Source: Brasenia schreberi (Eukaryota; Streptophyta; Magnoliopsida; Nymphaeales; Cabombaceae). Taken from it: a DNA stretch of 64,000 nt. The stretch lies in NCBI GenBank assembly GCA_036023115.1, contig JAYKKT010000041.1, positions 5,419,501-5,483,500 of the forward strand, written 5' to 3'. Below are positions 11,175 to 24,445 of this stretch, in pieces. The stretch's first letter is position 1; every line of letters starts with the position of its first letter. Position numbers and translations under genes: made by a program. The notes beneath the pieces were generated by a model that was not told the origin of the DNA, did not search any database, and saw only the letters and a program-made list of their open reading frames with translations.

Positions 11175-11560
11175 CTTTTTCTTTTGTAGGAGTAGTTTAC
11201 CATAGCTTTAGCTAATCGTAGCATCTTCCTCTCGGTTGTCAATGAAATAGTTGTCCTCGCTTCTGATCTCTATCTTATTAACCTCACCATCGACCACATC
11301 ACGTTCATCTCTCATCAATCTAGGCATAGCACCGAATGCACTGGGATACACCTTGTCATATTCCTAGGGACTTGTAGTTGTCAGAGCTTTATCCAAATCC
11401 TCTAAGAACAAAGGCCAATGTTGTCTCACATGACAAATCCAGCAAGACTATTCGTGTCATTCGAATTGAGTTGTTCTCTGCGACATCAAAGGTGTATTCT
11501 GCATCATATATAATGCTATAGACTATGGCAAACGACCAAGAATGAGCATAGTTCCTGCAC
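11175..11560 (-). pseudogene. Unidentified protein-like remnant
   Basis: On the minus strand, about 60 codons from 11560 leftward are open. After a frame change, 11345-11200 reads like a real protein (YPSAFGAMPRLMRDERDVV, then IEIRSEDNYFIDNREEDATI). I do not recognise the family. It ends next to the copia LTR at 11587. It may be a fragment of another retroelement polyprotein or a captured gene piece. Confidence 0.35.
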
Positions 11561-11586
11561 CAATAGACATTAGAGGAAGAACCTAT

Positions 11587-11837
11587 TGTTAGACTTAATG
11601 ACTAATTAATGATAGTTAGCTTAATTAAAACCATGTAATATTAATTCCATTTAGTTTAGATTAAGTATCTCTAAATAATTATTTGATATATCTTTGATTA
11701 ACGTAAAAATCCAAAAGTGTGAAAGTCACATGGGGTGAGGGAGTTGTGCATGTGAATATCATTAGGCATTCTTTCGTCCCATATTGATGATTGAAAGAAT
11801 CCCGCTTGTCTTTTTATAAAGGGAGTTGTCCCAACTT
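11587..11837 (+). repeat. Copia 5' LTR, first part
   Basis: It aligns with 28307-28530: TTAGACTTAA, then TTTGATATATCTTTGATTA, AAAGTCACATG and CTTTTTATA are shared. It is interrupted at 11838 by the gypsy element and resumes at 25475. Confidence 0.85.
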
Positions 11838-13070
11838 TATTTTAGGCAATAAAGTTGGTTTTAAATTTTCAAATTTTAAAGCACATAAAATGATTATGTG
11901 GATCTTGGATCACAAGGTCTAGATATGCTTTATAATGAATCAAAGTCAAATATGAGGTTGTTGATCTAGGAATATATTGAAAAAGAGAATAAAAGGAACG
12001 GGAAAGCTTAAACACCCACTTGCTTTATTTGGAAGTGTCTAACATTGAAGAAAATTCTAGCAAAAACAGAAATACCCAAAATATTTTACCTATTATGGAA
12101 AGCCATGCATATATATTATATATATAATATATAAATATATAATAACTGAAAAACTAATCCATACATGTCCTACTTATAACACTACATATATTAAGCCTTA
12201 CATATATATTATAATATTAGATAAGTATATATATAGTATCATAAAATATATACATGTTTACCTTGGATTTATATATATTGGGGGGCTTGGTATAATATCC
12301 ATGTATATTAATCATATCTACATTATATATATAGCTATATATGTAATTATACATGCATACATAAGGGTTGAATCAAACAAGAAAGGAGCAGCCAACAATT
12401 TCCAATTTTTTACTTGTCATTTATAGCAACAGGCTTAAGAAGCAAGCACAATCCATACAAATACCAAAAAAATCTAGCTTCTTTCTTTTTGTTTTTATAC
12501 TTTCCTAAAGTGAGAAATTTTGTACCAAAATTTTCTTTTCAATACACCCTTAACAAAACTATAAATAAGGTATTCATCATCCTTGTAAAGGGGTCAAGAG
12601 AAGAAGAAATCATAATTCAAGCTCTCTCTCTCTTATAATTAGTTTCATATTACATTTATTCCATAATTGTTAATTAGGACATCATTTTTTTAAGGTTGAT
12701 TCTAGCCATATCTATTTTAGATCCATATCCATCTTAAATCTATAGCTATTTTAGATCCATGTCCAATTTAGATATATATCCCTTGAGACCCAAAACCAAT
12801 AGGAATAAGAGCTTCTTTTCGCTCGCATTTCAATTTAAGTGTGCATGTGATTTCTCTTTTATTAGCAAGGAATTTTGTAGCGCAAGATCTAATCCTTACC
12901 CGCTAGGACAAGAAGGTGATTATGAAAAGAACTTTATTTGGGCCCATTACACATAAAAAGAGAAGCAAATAAGAGGTGAGCCGCTCTCGACTTAGTATTT
13001 ATTTTGTTTGATAAAATTAAGAAGATTTGATATAAGTTGAGGGTTTCGCATAACCTAAAATTTGTATACA
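11838..13070 (+). repeat. Gypsy 5' LTR
   Basis: It shares its start (TTTTAG, then AATAAAGTTGG) and end (TATACA at 13065-13070) with the copy at 23101-25474. A TATA-like ACTATAAATAAGG lies near 12559. The sequence just after the LTR (TTTTGGTATGCCCAGTGGAA) resembles the leader that follows the LTR in many plant gypsy elements. Confidence 0.85.
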
Positions 13071-13168
13071 ATTTTGTTTTGGTATGCCCAGTGGAACCAT
13101 AAATCTACCAAAATTGTTGGCTTGTTTTAGGTTTTTTATTTTATTGCTTATTTTGATTGTGAGAATAT

Positions 13169-14215
13169 TTGTTTTTCACGCTCCGTGCAAGGTATACCTA
13201 TAGTAAGAATACACATACTTATTGCATACACTCACAATTGTGTGTATGTTTGAGTTTATATTACGTATTACACACACTTGAGCACTTAACCTTTCAAGAC
13301 TTGTCAGATCTTAAAAAAAATATCCTGTCTTCACATCCATATCAAACCCAGTCCAAGACCAAGGTTTTGTCCATGTTTCATAATGTTCTCGAATCCAAAA
13401 AGCCTATAGATCATGAACTCATAGAAGATGAAGCTTCTTCTAACAATCAATCTCTTCAACCTAAGACTAACCATTATAGAGTCCATTCACTTAAGGCTTC
13501 ACCCAGAGACTATGAGGCAGACATAAAATTTATAAGGAATAGGCTCAAACAAGTTCAACTTGATAATCAAATCGTGAAGATAGAAAAGGAGAGAAGAGAA
13601 CATAGCGAAACCCAAGAAGAAGGTCAAGAAAAAGTCAACTCATACCCAAACAACTTCAATTATGAACAAATTGAGTGTAGCAATGAGGCAGAGATCAAGA
13701 GAAATTTATCCAAAGTTAAAGGAGTCAAAGTTTACCACAAAAGAGCTTCCTTACCAACAAGAACTAACTTGCAAAAAAAAAAGACGTAAAGAAGGATCTG
13801 CCAAGAATACCTAAAGAGCACAAACAAGGAAAAAAAATGATATCAAGTAAAAGATCCAAATTTTTACCTATAATTGTTCACATGGAGTGCAATCAAGAAA
13901 CGAGAAGATTCTACCAAATGGATCTATTGGTTTCCTCACAATCTCAAGGATAAAGTCTTTAGGTGGATGGCTAGTCAAAACCTCAAAAAATATAAAACTT
14001 TGAAGACCTAGCCACATCTTTCATGGAAAGATTTAATTATAATATAAAGTTTGCCCCCATCCTATCTAGTGTTAGGGATACCAAGTAAAGGAGATGTGAA
14101 GATGCCCATACCTTTGTCACCCAATGGAGAGTTGTCCTAGGTAAAATGAAACAACTCTTAAATGAGTCATGCATTGTAATACTTAATCAAGATCTTGATC
14201 ACTCTCCCTAAAGCA
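13169..14215 (+). pseudogene. Gypsy gag, broken
   Basis: An open frame at 13169-13789 has a basic, glutamine/glutamate-rich C-terminal half. After frame changes the segment at about 13920-14130 encodes DKVFRWMASQNLKKYKT, then EDLATSF and FNYNIKFAPILSSVRDTK, which fits the retrotransposon gag domain of plant gypsy elements (capsid, packaging of the RNA). Stops and shifts follow. The ATG at 13169 need not be the original start. Confidence 0.65.
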
Positions 14216-15739
14216 ACCCCTCACAGAAGTTCTTGATATCCTTCTCAATCAAGATTTGATCGCTCTCTCTCATATTCCACTTAATCTAACTTTAAAGGAA
14301 CAATATCTAGATATGTATTGTTGCTTTCATAGGTTCAATGTGCATGACACTAATGAGTGCATCTTCCTAAAGCATAGGATCTAAGATCTAATTGACCAAG
14401 AAAAAGTTTTCCTTACTACCGAGCCCAAGCCTAAGGAGGAAAACCAAGATGAAGGTGTCTTCAAAAACCCATTCTCTCAACACAAAAGGGACCAACTTAT
14501 AATGTGCTACTCAAAAGATCATATTTCTAAAAAGTCAAAACAATCGAGCTAGGTACTTCTACATCATTCACCCTTCAGGTATCTCATCTGCTTAAGGTTT
14601 TGCCTATAGAACGTTTGGGACAAGTTGTCCTCTCAAGGTTAATCACGAAGGTAAATGCTTCTCTAGAACTCTCTAGATGCCCATATTTTAGAGTCATGTA
14701 TGTCTTAAGTGATAGCATCATACTCTATTGATTTTTCTCGAGATTACCTTCCTCAATCCCTCGAATATATCCATACATCTCCATAATATATACCGTAATT
14801 TCTAAAATATACACCTCAATCCCCATAATATACCCCTACATCTCTAAAGTACGTATCTAAATTTCCAAAATATAATCTTGTATTGCTTGAATACACCTTG
14901 GCTTTCCCTCCAGCGAGTTTAAGGTATGTGAGTTATTCTTCACCTCACTATATACCAACTACTCCACCTACATAATCTTCCATGTCTCACCAGTCTTACT
15001 ACTCAACTTCCACTAATTATGAGTTTGCCTTGATCCACAGAGTATTCACTCTAAAATCGTATGATCTCAAGTCTAAGGTCAGACCTCTGTTATCCCGTTA
15101 GTTTCCTAGGAAGTAGAAGCATATTATCATACTTGGTCATAGGGACTCCTTAGCTCAGGGATCCCAATGTATTGTCATCCTTCGAGAGATACCCTCTATT
15201 GATCATTCTCCTACTTCCTTTGACTATATGCATGTTGATGAGGTTACTTGATCAAGACAAATCTATAGACTTGAACATCTTAGAGATCCACCTAGACCTA
15301 AATATGAACTTGTAAAAATCTAAACTCCCAAAGTTCCAATGCCAAACCCAAGACAAGGGAAAAGATCCCTTACCTAAATATGATTTAGAACATCACCCTA
15401 CTAGAACTCAATTTCACTTGTCTATCCTAGAACTCATAAAGTTGCCATCCACTCATAAGAAGGTCATATAAAATATCCTCAACAAGGTGAAAGTTTTTTA
15501 CAATACTTCCCTTAAGTCTTTAATTGTCCTAGTGTGACCTATCTTGACCCAAACACTTATCACCTATTTTGAATATGACCTACCTACTCATTCTCTCACA
15601 TGATCAAGTCTTATATATTGGAGTAAGAGTAAATGATAGACCTCTATTTAGGTACTTTGTAGATGGAGGTAGGGACCTCAACACTCTCCCTCTTATGATA
15701 GCCCCTACATTGGGATCACAAAAGATCAACTAATTTTTA

Positions 15740-15967
15740 CAGATATCCAAATAGTAGATTATGACGACCACACTTGTACTCGAGAGGGTATTATCATCCT
15801 CATCATTGAAGCTAATCTTATCATTTTACCTGGTCCAATTTCATGTTATGGATCTAGACACCTCCTACAACTTACTCTTAGGTCGTCCTTGGATCCATGA
15901 TCTAAAGGTTGTGGATTCTACTTACCATCATTATATTAAGATTCCTTGGTATTGTGAGAAATTGTAA
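15740..15967 (+). pseudogene. Gypsy retropepsin-like protease remnant
   Basis: The frame encodes FHVMDLDTSYNLLLGRPWIHD, split here as FHVMDLDTSYN and LLLGRPWIHD, the conserved C-terminal part of gypsy proteases. The upstream catalytic DSG-type motif is not clear. Between gag and this point (14216-15740) the sequence is degenerate, with no long frame. Confidence 0.65.
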
Positions 15968-17279
15968 TTATAAGAGAGGACATTATTAGTCACCTCACTA
16001 GAACACGGGGTCATAGTTATGATCTTCCATTCTTAGTCTCTCATATGGTTATAACTAGTCCCCTTAGTTGTTCAAATCTTGACCTTGCTCTACTTGCTAC
16101 TCATACCTCCTCCTAGGTTATCGTCATTGATCATCCTACCATCCTAGAGTTTATCACATGGAAGATACATAGATGACTCTCTCCTCCAATGTCACTCGGA
16201 ATACCCTTCTTTTGCTTATTTTGATAGGGCTTGGGGATGCTACTATCTATGGGATATACCTCATTTCAAGGTCTTGGAGCTCATGATTAAGGATCATCCA
16301 TACCTATAGAGCTATATGTCAAATATGATAAATCTGGCTTAGGATACAACCCTTCTATTGATTCTGATTCTCAATGTTCTAGAGTTTGGGTTCGGGGAAA
16401 AGTCCTTTAGGACCCACCTTCCTCCCAACCCATAATCACCATTGACAGGAGTATTAATGACTCTAAGTTTGACTGCTTTGGCCTTGAGCCTTGATTATGA
16501 TCTTGGTCATTCTCCCTCTTTTTTAGATAAGAAAAACTTTCCTCTAACTTGATATGGATCCTTCTTCGAAGCACCAACAGGTGCACCCCCTAAGCTTACT
16601 TGGTCTTGTATATTATTATATCAAAAATCTTAAAATTTTGAAAAACCAACATACCAAAAAATTATTAAATCCACAAACCAATATTCATTTTCTATTATTC
16701 ATAGTCCCTAGGTTGTCTAGTGCACCTTTAGAGTCATCTTCCTCAGTTCATAGTACTTTACTCCTTAAGCGTAATTCTCCTTCATCATCCTTCATACATA
16801 ACTCTTCATCGTCCTATGTTCGCATTAATTTCCTTTATCACCCATAACTCTCTAAATATTATTTTATAGACTCCAATCATCAAACATGGTTACAAGATAG
16901 GAGAGAGCCCAGACAATGATAATGCAACGTTTAAATATGGAGAAAATGATGATATCACTCCTCTTCCTTAGTTTTGTCAAATCTTAGAGCATCAGGAAAA
17001 ACCCTCTAGCCTTGTAGGAGGAGACTTCACAAAATTAACCTAGAGTATGAGTTCAATCCCAAGATGATCAAAATAGGTATTTGTCTGACTAAATTTGAAA
17101 AGAAGGCATTTGGAGTTCCTATAAAAGAATAAAGATGTGATTGCATGGACATGTTTAGATATGCATGGGTTATACCTAGAAGTAATTGAACATTGTTTCA
17201 TCCTAGACCCTATTGTAAAATAAGTCAGAAAAATAGTTAGAAAAATCCATCTAGAGGTTGAACTCCAAGTCAAAGAAAT

Positions 17280-18830
17280 CCTAGAGGAAATTCTTAGGAT
17301 TGGGTTCATCCATACCATAGTGTTTTTCGAGTAGTTGTCCAATATTGTCACAGTCAAGAAGCCCAATGAAAAAGTTAGAGATTGCATCGACTTTAGGAAC
17401 CTAAATAAAATCACTCCTAGAGATTACTTTCCTCTACCGAATATTGACCTCATAATCGATAGTATGGTTGGTCATGAAATGTTCTCTTTTATGGATGGTT
17501 ACTCTGGATATAACCAAATCAAGTTGTATCCTAGATACCAATATAAGATCGTGTTTATGACTTCTTGAGGCACTTATTGTTATACAATAATGCCTTTTGA
17601 ACTCAAAAATACTAGAACAACATATAAATGGGGTATAATGACGATCTTTCACGATTAGATTCATAAGCTCAAAGAGGTCTACGTGGATCACATCTTAGTG
17701 AAATCCAAAAATAGGCACACTTAGAGTCTTTGTCCCAAGTGTTTGACCATTTATGTCAATACAACATGAAGTTAACCCTCCTTAAGTTTGTCTTTAGTGA
17801 CGAGTTTGGTAAACTCTTAGGGTTCTTGGTCAACAAAAGCCATATAGAAGTTGACCCCTCTAAGTCCAAGCCATCATCAACATGCCACCACCCTCCAACG
17901 TGTCCCAACTTAGGAGTCTCCAAGGTCAAATCCAAGTCATACAAAGGTTTATCGTTAACTTAGCCATAAGATGTGAACCATCTAAGTAATTACTCTAGAA
18001 GAATGCTCACTTTGAATGGGATGATGAGTGTTAGTGATCCTTTGACCGGCTAAAGGAGTATCTCTTGAGTTCTATCCTTAGACCCCTTGTGCCTAATCGT
18101 CCACTCCTTTTGTACCTGTTTGTTCACGAGTCATCCTTTCAAGCCCTCCTTGTAAAGTATGAGAATGATAGAAGGATTAAGTTTGTCATATACTACATTT
18201 CAAAAACCCTAGTTAGGTATGAGCAAAAGTACAACTAGTTGAAAAAACTTGTCTAACATTAGTATGGGCAACCCAAAAGCTACACCACGATATATTGTCC
18301 ATTTAGGTTTGAGTTGTCTCTAGGTTAGACCCAATTAGAAACTTTTTTGAGAAGTCTATACTCATTGATAGGCTTGGTAAATGACAATTACTTCTAATAG
18401 AATATGATCTTAGATATTAGTCTCATAAATCCTTAAAAAGTCAAGCCCTTAGAGATCACTTAGTGAGTTTACCCTTAGATGATCAAGTCCATGCGTTTGA
18501 TCATTTTTCAGAAGAGCATATCTTTATGATGACCAACATTTGGAAGCAACATGTGCTCTCAAGTGAGGAAGTCAATCATACCTACAAAATACATGTTTAT
18601 GGTTCAGAGACTTGAGCCGAGGCAGACATTGGGATTGTCTTAATTTCCTAGGAATTAGAGATCCCTCTTTCATTCCGACTAGCCTTCGAGTGTTCCAATA
18701 ATGCTACTGAGTATGAGTCTCATACAATGTTTAAAGATCCTCTTGAGTCTAGCTGCTACCCGAATTGACATGTTTCGTGATTCCCTCTTGGTCATAAAAA
18801 AAAATTATTGGAGTTTGGTAGGTAAAACAT
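17280..18830 (+). pseudogene. Gypsy reverse transcriptase and RNase H, broken
   Basis: The best frame at 17335-17568 carries DCIDFRNLNKITPRDYFPLP and then FSFMDGYSGYNQIKL, classic gypsy reverse transcriptase blocks. About 17575-17700 gives GTYCYTIMPFELKN, then a YVDHILVKS block in which the YVDD catalytic pair has become YVDH. KLLGFLVN and IEVDPSK follow near 17810-17865, and RNase H remnants (AKLHHD-like, YEQKYN) near 18210-18290. Stops occur throughout. Confidence 0.8.
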
Positions 18831-20312
18831 GATCTCTTTTCACTCTATTATAGTGTTACACAGTCTAGTACAACAATTTGAGCATTGTTCTTTCATACAT
18901 ATAGGTTGGGAGGATAATACTTTTGTTAATAGTTTGTCCTCTTTAGCCTATCTTTTGCACTTGGTCCAAGTCTATGCACTAGGTTTGTCGAGGTTTGAAA
19001 GTTGGCCCTTTCCCCTTACGAACCTAGTTCCATTAAGCCCATCACGTGTTGTGTTAGGCTCATAGACGATGGTTTACCTTAGTTTCATAACATCTAAGTT
19101 TTTTGAGAGAGGTGGATTCCCACCACATGCTACACATAAAAACCGAAAGACCATTAAAAATCTATCTACTTGGTATCACCTCCTTAGAGACATTCTCTAT
19201 AAGAAGGGATTCTCTAGTGTCTTACTCAGATGTGTCGATCGAGTTAAGGTTGAGTCTATTATGCGTGAGTGTTATGAGGGAGATTGTCATGGTCATGTTG
19301 CACCCATATGATAGTAAATAAGAGTTTTAGTGCAGATTACTATTGATCCACTTTGAGTGATGATTATTATATGCATGTCAAGTATTGTCATGATTGTTAG
19401 ATCCATGGTCATGCCATTCATACACCTACATCAGAGTTGCATTCAGTAGTTAGTCCTTTACCTTTTTCCATGCAAACAATTGATATCATCGGTCCCATAT
19501 ATTCACATGCATCTAATGGTCATAGGTTCATATTAGTTGCCACAAAATACTTTACCAAATGGGTTGAAGCTATGTCTTTGTCTAGAATTTCAAGACAACA
19601 TGTGGCTTCATTCATTAGGAAAAGCATTGTGTGTCATTTTAGTGTTCCTCGAGATATCATTTGTAATAATGGAACTCATTTCAAGAATGAGTGTGTCGAT
19701 AGGCTATGCCATTCCCTTGGCATTACCCAATATTTTCACTTACCTTACTATCCCCAAGAAAATGGTGTGGCAAAAGGAACCAATAAAACCCTTATTAGCA
19801 TTATAGAACAACCATTAGTCAAGGTCAAGATTTGCATGCAAAGCTCTATGGCGCATTATGGGCATATAGGACTCCTACTAATGTCACACCTTTTGAGCTA
19901 GTGTATGGCATGCAGGTTGTATTACCTTCTAGGTTAAGTTGCCTTTCTTTCACATGGTTGCATTTCTTAAGATGTTGACAAATGTCTAGCAAGAGACCCT
20001 GTTAGTAGAGTTACATCTTTTAGATGAGAGGTAATTACTTGCTATTAAGCATACACAATCATATAGGCATCGAGTCTCTAGGCATTATATCAAGAACATC
20101 CATGTACGTAAATTCTAAATAGGTTATCTTGTTCTTAAATTGATACATCACAGAGACCCTCATCCTTTAGGCAAGTAGCATCCAAATTGGGAGGGACCTT
20201 ATATTGTAAAAATGATTACTTCTGATAATTCCTATTGGCTCACTACGATTACATCTAAATTAGGAGGGACTTGTCTCGTCTAATAAACATCGCAGTACTT
20301 AAACAAATATTA
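18829..20312 (+). pseudogene. Gypsy second RNase H end and integrase, broken
   Basis: 18829-19065 matches the end of an RNase H domain (QQFEHCSFIHIGWEDNTFVN). 19069-19311 is the zinc-binding N-terminal region. 19437-19901 is the integrase core (FSMQTIDIIGPI, then YFTKWVEAMSL). The second catalytic Asp is Asn (CNNGTHF) and the third catalytic Glu is Lys (NGVAKGTNKT), so the enzyme would be dead even without its stops. A C-terminal block (PNWEGPYIV) near 20185-20212 closes the polyprotein. Confidence 0.85.
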
Positions 20313-23100
20313 TCCATGGTGCTGGTTTGATTTTGACTGATTGGTTTTGTATGAAGGATAAGTTCATATCTCTTAAAAATGGTGGTCTAAAGGAAGGGAT
20401 TAGCACGATGCTTCTGGTGTTGCGCTCCTATGGTTTAATTATTTTTGAATCATTTCCATGATGGTTGGAGGTATTATTCTTAGAATTTCATTTTATATGG
20501 ATTATAAGTGGTATTTGTTAAAATGATTTGAAGGCAAGGATATGCACGATGACCCAAGTATTATGTACCTATGACTTGATCTCTTCAAGTCATTGCCTCC
20601 ATAGTTAGAAATACTATTCTTTGATCCTAGTTTTGATACCTTTGTGCATTTATGTTATTTGTGTCTTTTGGATTTGATTTCTAAAATATGGGCCTCACTT
20701 TGTTTTGAACCACTTTAAATTAAATCCTTTTGGAAAAATCTTTTCACTTGATTTTGAGTTTCTTAGAAAGTTTAGGAAATCGTCAATACCTCTATTTTGA
20801 TGATATTCTCTTAATTTTTAAAATACTGAAATAATCTATCTTTGAGATATCTTAGCTTGTAGGTCGGCTAGTGTCTTCTTGATTCTATGTTGTGTGGTTT
20901 GGTATTTGTAGTCAATCTAATGGAGTTTTCAAGCCTATGTTGCACATCTATGCTCCACTTATGTATTATGATATATTTGCTTTTATATGTGCTAAAATAT
21001 TACATGTTGAGAAAAAGTGAAAAGCCAAAAGGCATGAAAAGTAAAAAGGAAAAATAAATAAAAGTAGAAAACCAAAAAATGAAAAGTTGAAAAGTGAAAG
21101 GAAAAGGAAAGTCAAAATAATAGTTCTATTTTTAGGTTATCATCTCTTGTGCACTCGGCGAATTCAGAAGGAACCAAGTAAGTCTTATTGTATATATTCT
21201 TGCATTTGGATAATATTGTACCATTACATATGTAGCCTTGAGATTTTATTAGATTTGAGAAGGGATCCATGCTCCATCTGGATTTAAGAGTCCAACCCTA
21301 TCTATTTGTCTATGGGTCATTAGATGGTTATTTTTAGAATTTTGAAAATTAAGATTTTGATCACCAAAATTGGTATTGTTTTGTTCCTCTATTAATATAG
21401 GAAAGGAGTTAAGTGAGAATGCTTTTTCCTTCTTGACTTTATTTGAAGTGATTCAATCAAAGAAAGCCTAATTTTTTAAAACACTTTTATGATTTTTCAA
21501 AACCAACACATGAGCCATGATCACCTACAAGGAGTTGACTTGCATGATTATTTTTGTTTTAGTATCTAGGCTTGTTCTAGTATGTATAAAGGGTCTTGTT
21601 CTTTTTTTTCTATCTTGTACTAAAATGCATTATTGTAGAATTTCAACATGGGCATCCTTTGTCCCATTGAGGTTGAGATCGTGCACTTCATTACATCACA
21701 ACATATATTTGGTAACATTTATGATGCATCTCATGATATAAAGGCATTTTCTTACAAGTTGGAGCATTATTTTGAGTCATAGTAGGAGTTGAGTCTCATT
21801 CTTCCTTTGGCATTAAGTCTAAAGTCTTCTCTATATGATGCTAGAGGAGTTTTTACTTGATATTGCTCTTATGTGATAGTCTCTTATTGTTTATGAAGGT
21901 TTTTCTATGCTTATTTTGAGTTCTCTCCATCCAAACCAGACTTTTCTCCTTCACTTCACATTCACTCTATGTATTATTCATGTTCATACCTTCATCCTAT
22001 GCACTCCTCATTCTACACTTGTTCTATCTGGGGAATACTTTGTTCATGTTTTCACTAGCATGATATCATGGTCTTTATAGATCTTTACGCTTTTGAACTT
22101 TGCTAAATAGTTTCTTTTTACGTCTTCTTCTTCTAAGATGCATTCACTTGATCTTGCTGGAAGTCTTTTTTGTTTGTAGGATTCTTGGCAAAGGGCTCAG
22201 AAGTGTCATCTCTTTTTTGGAATAACCTTGTTGGACACTTCGGAGGAAAAAGTCATCTTTTGCGATAAATCTCACTAGCACCTCTCATTCTGTACGGCAG
22301 TGCATCATTGTAGTTGTTGTCCCACCAACTATCATTGCACTCTTTCAAGAAAATGGGTGAAAGATAGGTCTAAAGGTTAACAAAGACTTGTGTGATAAAT
22401 TGAGGATACTTTAGAAAGGAATCAAGTTATCCATAGTTGTGCCTTGAAGACACTTTGAAAGGGACTCAAGGATGATTAAATATAGGCCGATACTCACAAC
22501 ATCATGATAAAAAGAAAGAAGTGAATTACTCAAGGTTTATCTTCTTGGCGAAATTATGTGCATCATGAATAAGATTCAAGTATCATTTTATGATATTTTG
22601 AAACTGATTATTTTAGAACCTGTTTTATGGAAACAAACTCATCTTTCCCCAAAAATTAAAGATTATCTTTTTTTAAAGAACCCCATTGGCTTTTATAAGG
22701 AAAAGGATTTTAGGCTCACCTTATTGATTTCATTTGGAAAGAAAATTTTCTTGAGTCGACATAAAAATCTCTTTATGAAAATTAACTATCCTTCTCTTAT
22801 TAAAAAAATCTTTTCTTGCACTCCATTACATATGAGGTTCATGATACATCCCACAACAACACACCTCCTTGGCCTTGGCCCGGCCTGAATGGACTCCATG
22901 AAATCTCCTTAAAAAAAAAAAAATGCTTTTCATTCCAAGTTTCATAAAAAAATCCAAGTTTCTCAAGAAACATTTTCTACTAAGATCTTTGAAGTAAGTC
23001 AAATTTTGGTGTTTATTTCTTTGTCATCAGCCAAGCCTTATCTTGATTAATGTCAAAGCGTAGCATATATAAACACCCAAAATTTTCTTTAAAAAAAATA
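20313..23100 (+). other. Gypsy 3' non-coding region
   Basis: Between the end of pol and the 3' LTR there is 2.8 kb without a recognisable protein. It is rich in short A- and T-tracts. Long 3' untranslated spacers of this kind occur in several plant gypsy lineages. Confidence 0.55.
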
Positions 23101-23542
23101 TGTTTTAGCTAATAAAGTTGGTTTTAAATTTTTAAATTTTATAAGAGAAAATGATTCTATGGATCTTGGATCATAAGGTTCAAGTTTGTTTTACAATGAA
23201 TTAAAATCAAATATGAGGTTGTTGATTCAGGATTATGTTCAAAAAAAGAGAATAAAAAGAAAGAGAAAGTAACACCCACTTGCTTTATTTGGAAGAGTCT
23301 ATAACCGAAGAGAATTCGAGCAAAAACATAATTACCCAAAATATTTTCAGCTATTATGGAAAGTCATGCATATGCTATATATACATATACATATATAGGA
23401 ATATAATATATAACTATATAAATATGTAATAACTGAAAAACTAATACATATATGTCCTACGTATAAAACTATTTATATATTTATGTAACATAGGTCTTAT
23501 ATATTATAACACTATATAAGTATATACATATATTGTATCATA

Positions 23543-23563
23543 ATATATATATATATATATATA

Positions 23564-23609
<46 letters not shown>

Positions 23610-23714
23610 ACCTTATATATGTAGTATCTTAAAATATATGCATGTTTACCTTAGTTATATATATATATATGTGTGTGTGTGTGTATGTGTGTGTGTGTGG
23701 GGGGGGGGGGGGGG
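23543..23714. repeat. Compound microsatellite (TA)n, (GT)n and a 16-base G run
   Basis: (TA)n at about 23541-23564 runs into (GT)n to 23607. A second (TA)/(GT) tract at 23656-23698 ends in 16 consecutive G (23699-23714). The corresponding site in the 5' LTR (near 12280) has only a six-base G run and no GT tract. Confidence 0.9.
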
Positions 23715-23879
23715 TGTGGGGGCTTGGTATAATATCCATGTATATTAATCATATCTATATAATATATAGCTATATATGTAATGTGTACATGGCATACACA
23801 AGGGCTGAATCAAACAGAAAAGGAGCAGCAATTTCCAGTTTTTTACTTGTCATTTGAAGCAAGAGCCCCAAGAAGGAAA

Positions 23880-24263
23880 CATCTCGCGTAGACTCTCGTC
23901 ATCTCCCGTGGCCCCGCCTCTGTTGTCCCTCTCCTGCAACCTCGCTTCTTGCCATCTCTCTCTCCATCTCCCTCCTCTCACCACCTCTTGCGCATACTGT
24001 CACCATCTCCCATGGCCCTGCCTCTGTTGTCTCTCTCCCATGGCCCCGCCTTTGCTGTCCATCTCCCGTGAAAGTTGGGGACAATATTTCCAGCTTTGGT
24101 TCTGAGGTAGCTCAACTAAATGCATAGGAACAAAGCTTTTTTTTATTCATCTTACAATAATCCTTATCACTTGTAGACATATATAGTTAGGAGGTCTAAG
24201 GACATGTGAAATATCAGTCTGAGACAGGTTCTCATAAACTTTGTAAAATTATATAAGTGGTTT
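23880..24263. repeat. C/T-rich insertion with internal repeats in the gypsy 3' LTR
   Basis: This segment is absent from the 5' LTR. Its first 200 bases consist of degenerate repeats built on CATCTCCCRTGGCCC and GCCTCTGTTGTC, far richer in C and G than the surroundings. It then becomes ordinary AT-rich sequence. No target duplication was found. Confidence 0.6.
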
Positions 24264-24445
24264 AATCCATGCAAATGCCAAAAATTTCAGTTTCTTGCTT
24301 TTTGTTTTTATGCTTTCCTAAAGTTAGAAATATTGTACATAAATTTTCTTTTCAAGACACCCTGAGCAAAACTATAAATAGGGTATTCATCATCATTATA
24401 AGGGAGCCAAGAGAAGAAGAAATCAGAATTTGAGCTCTCTCTCTT

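Noticed and set aside
13021..13071. Possible tRNA gene at the primer-binding region after the gypsy LTR
   Set aside because: It has only a short primer-binding-like phrase (GGTATGCCCAGTGG), not a cloverleaf.
23533..23748. Open frames through the (TA)/(GT) microsatellite
   Set aside because: Simple-repeat translation (YIYI, VCVC), not a gene.
23899..24105. Opposed open frames in the C/T-rich insertion
   Set aside because: They arise from short repeats with few stop-forming bases in either strand, so openness is not evidence of coding.
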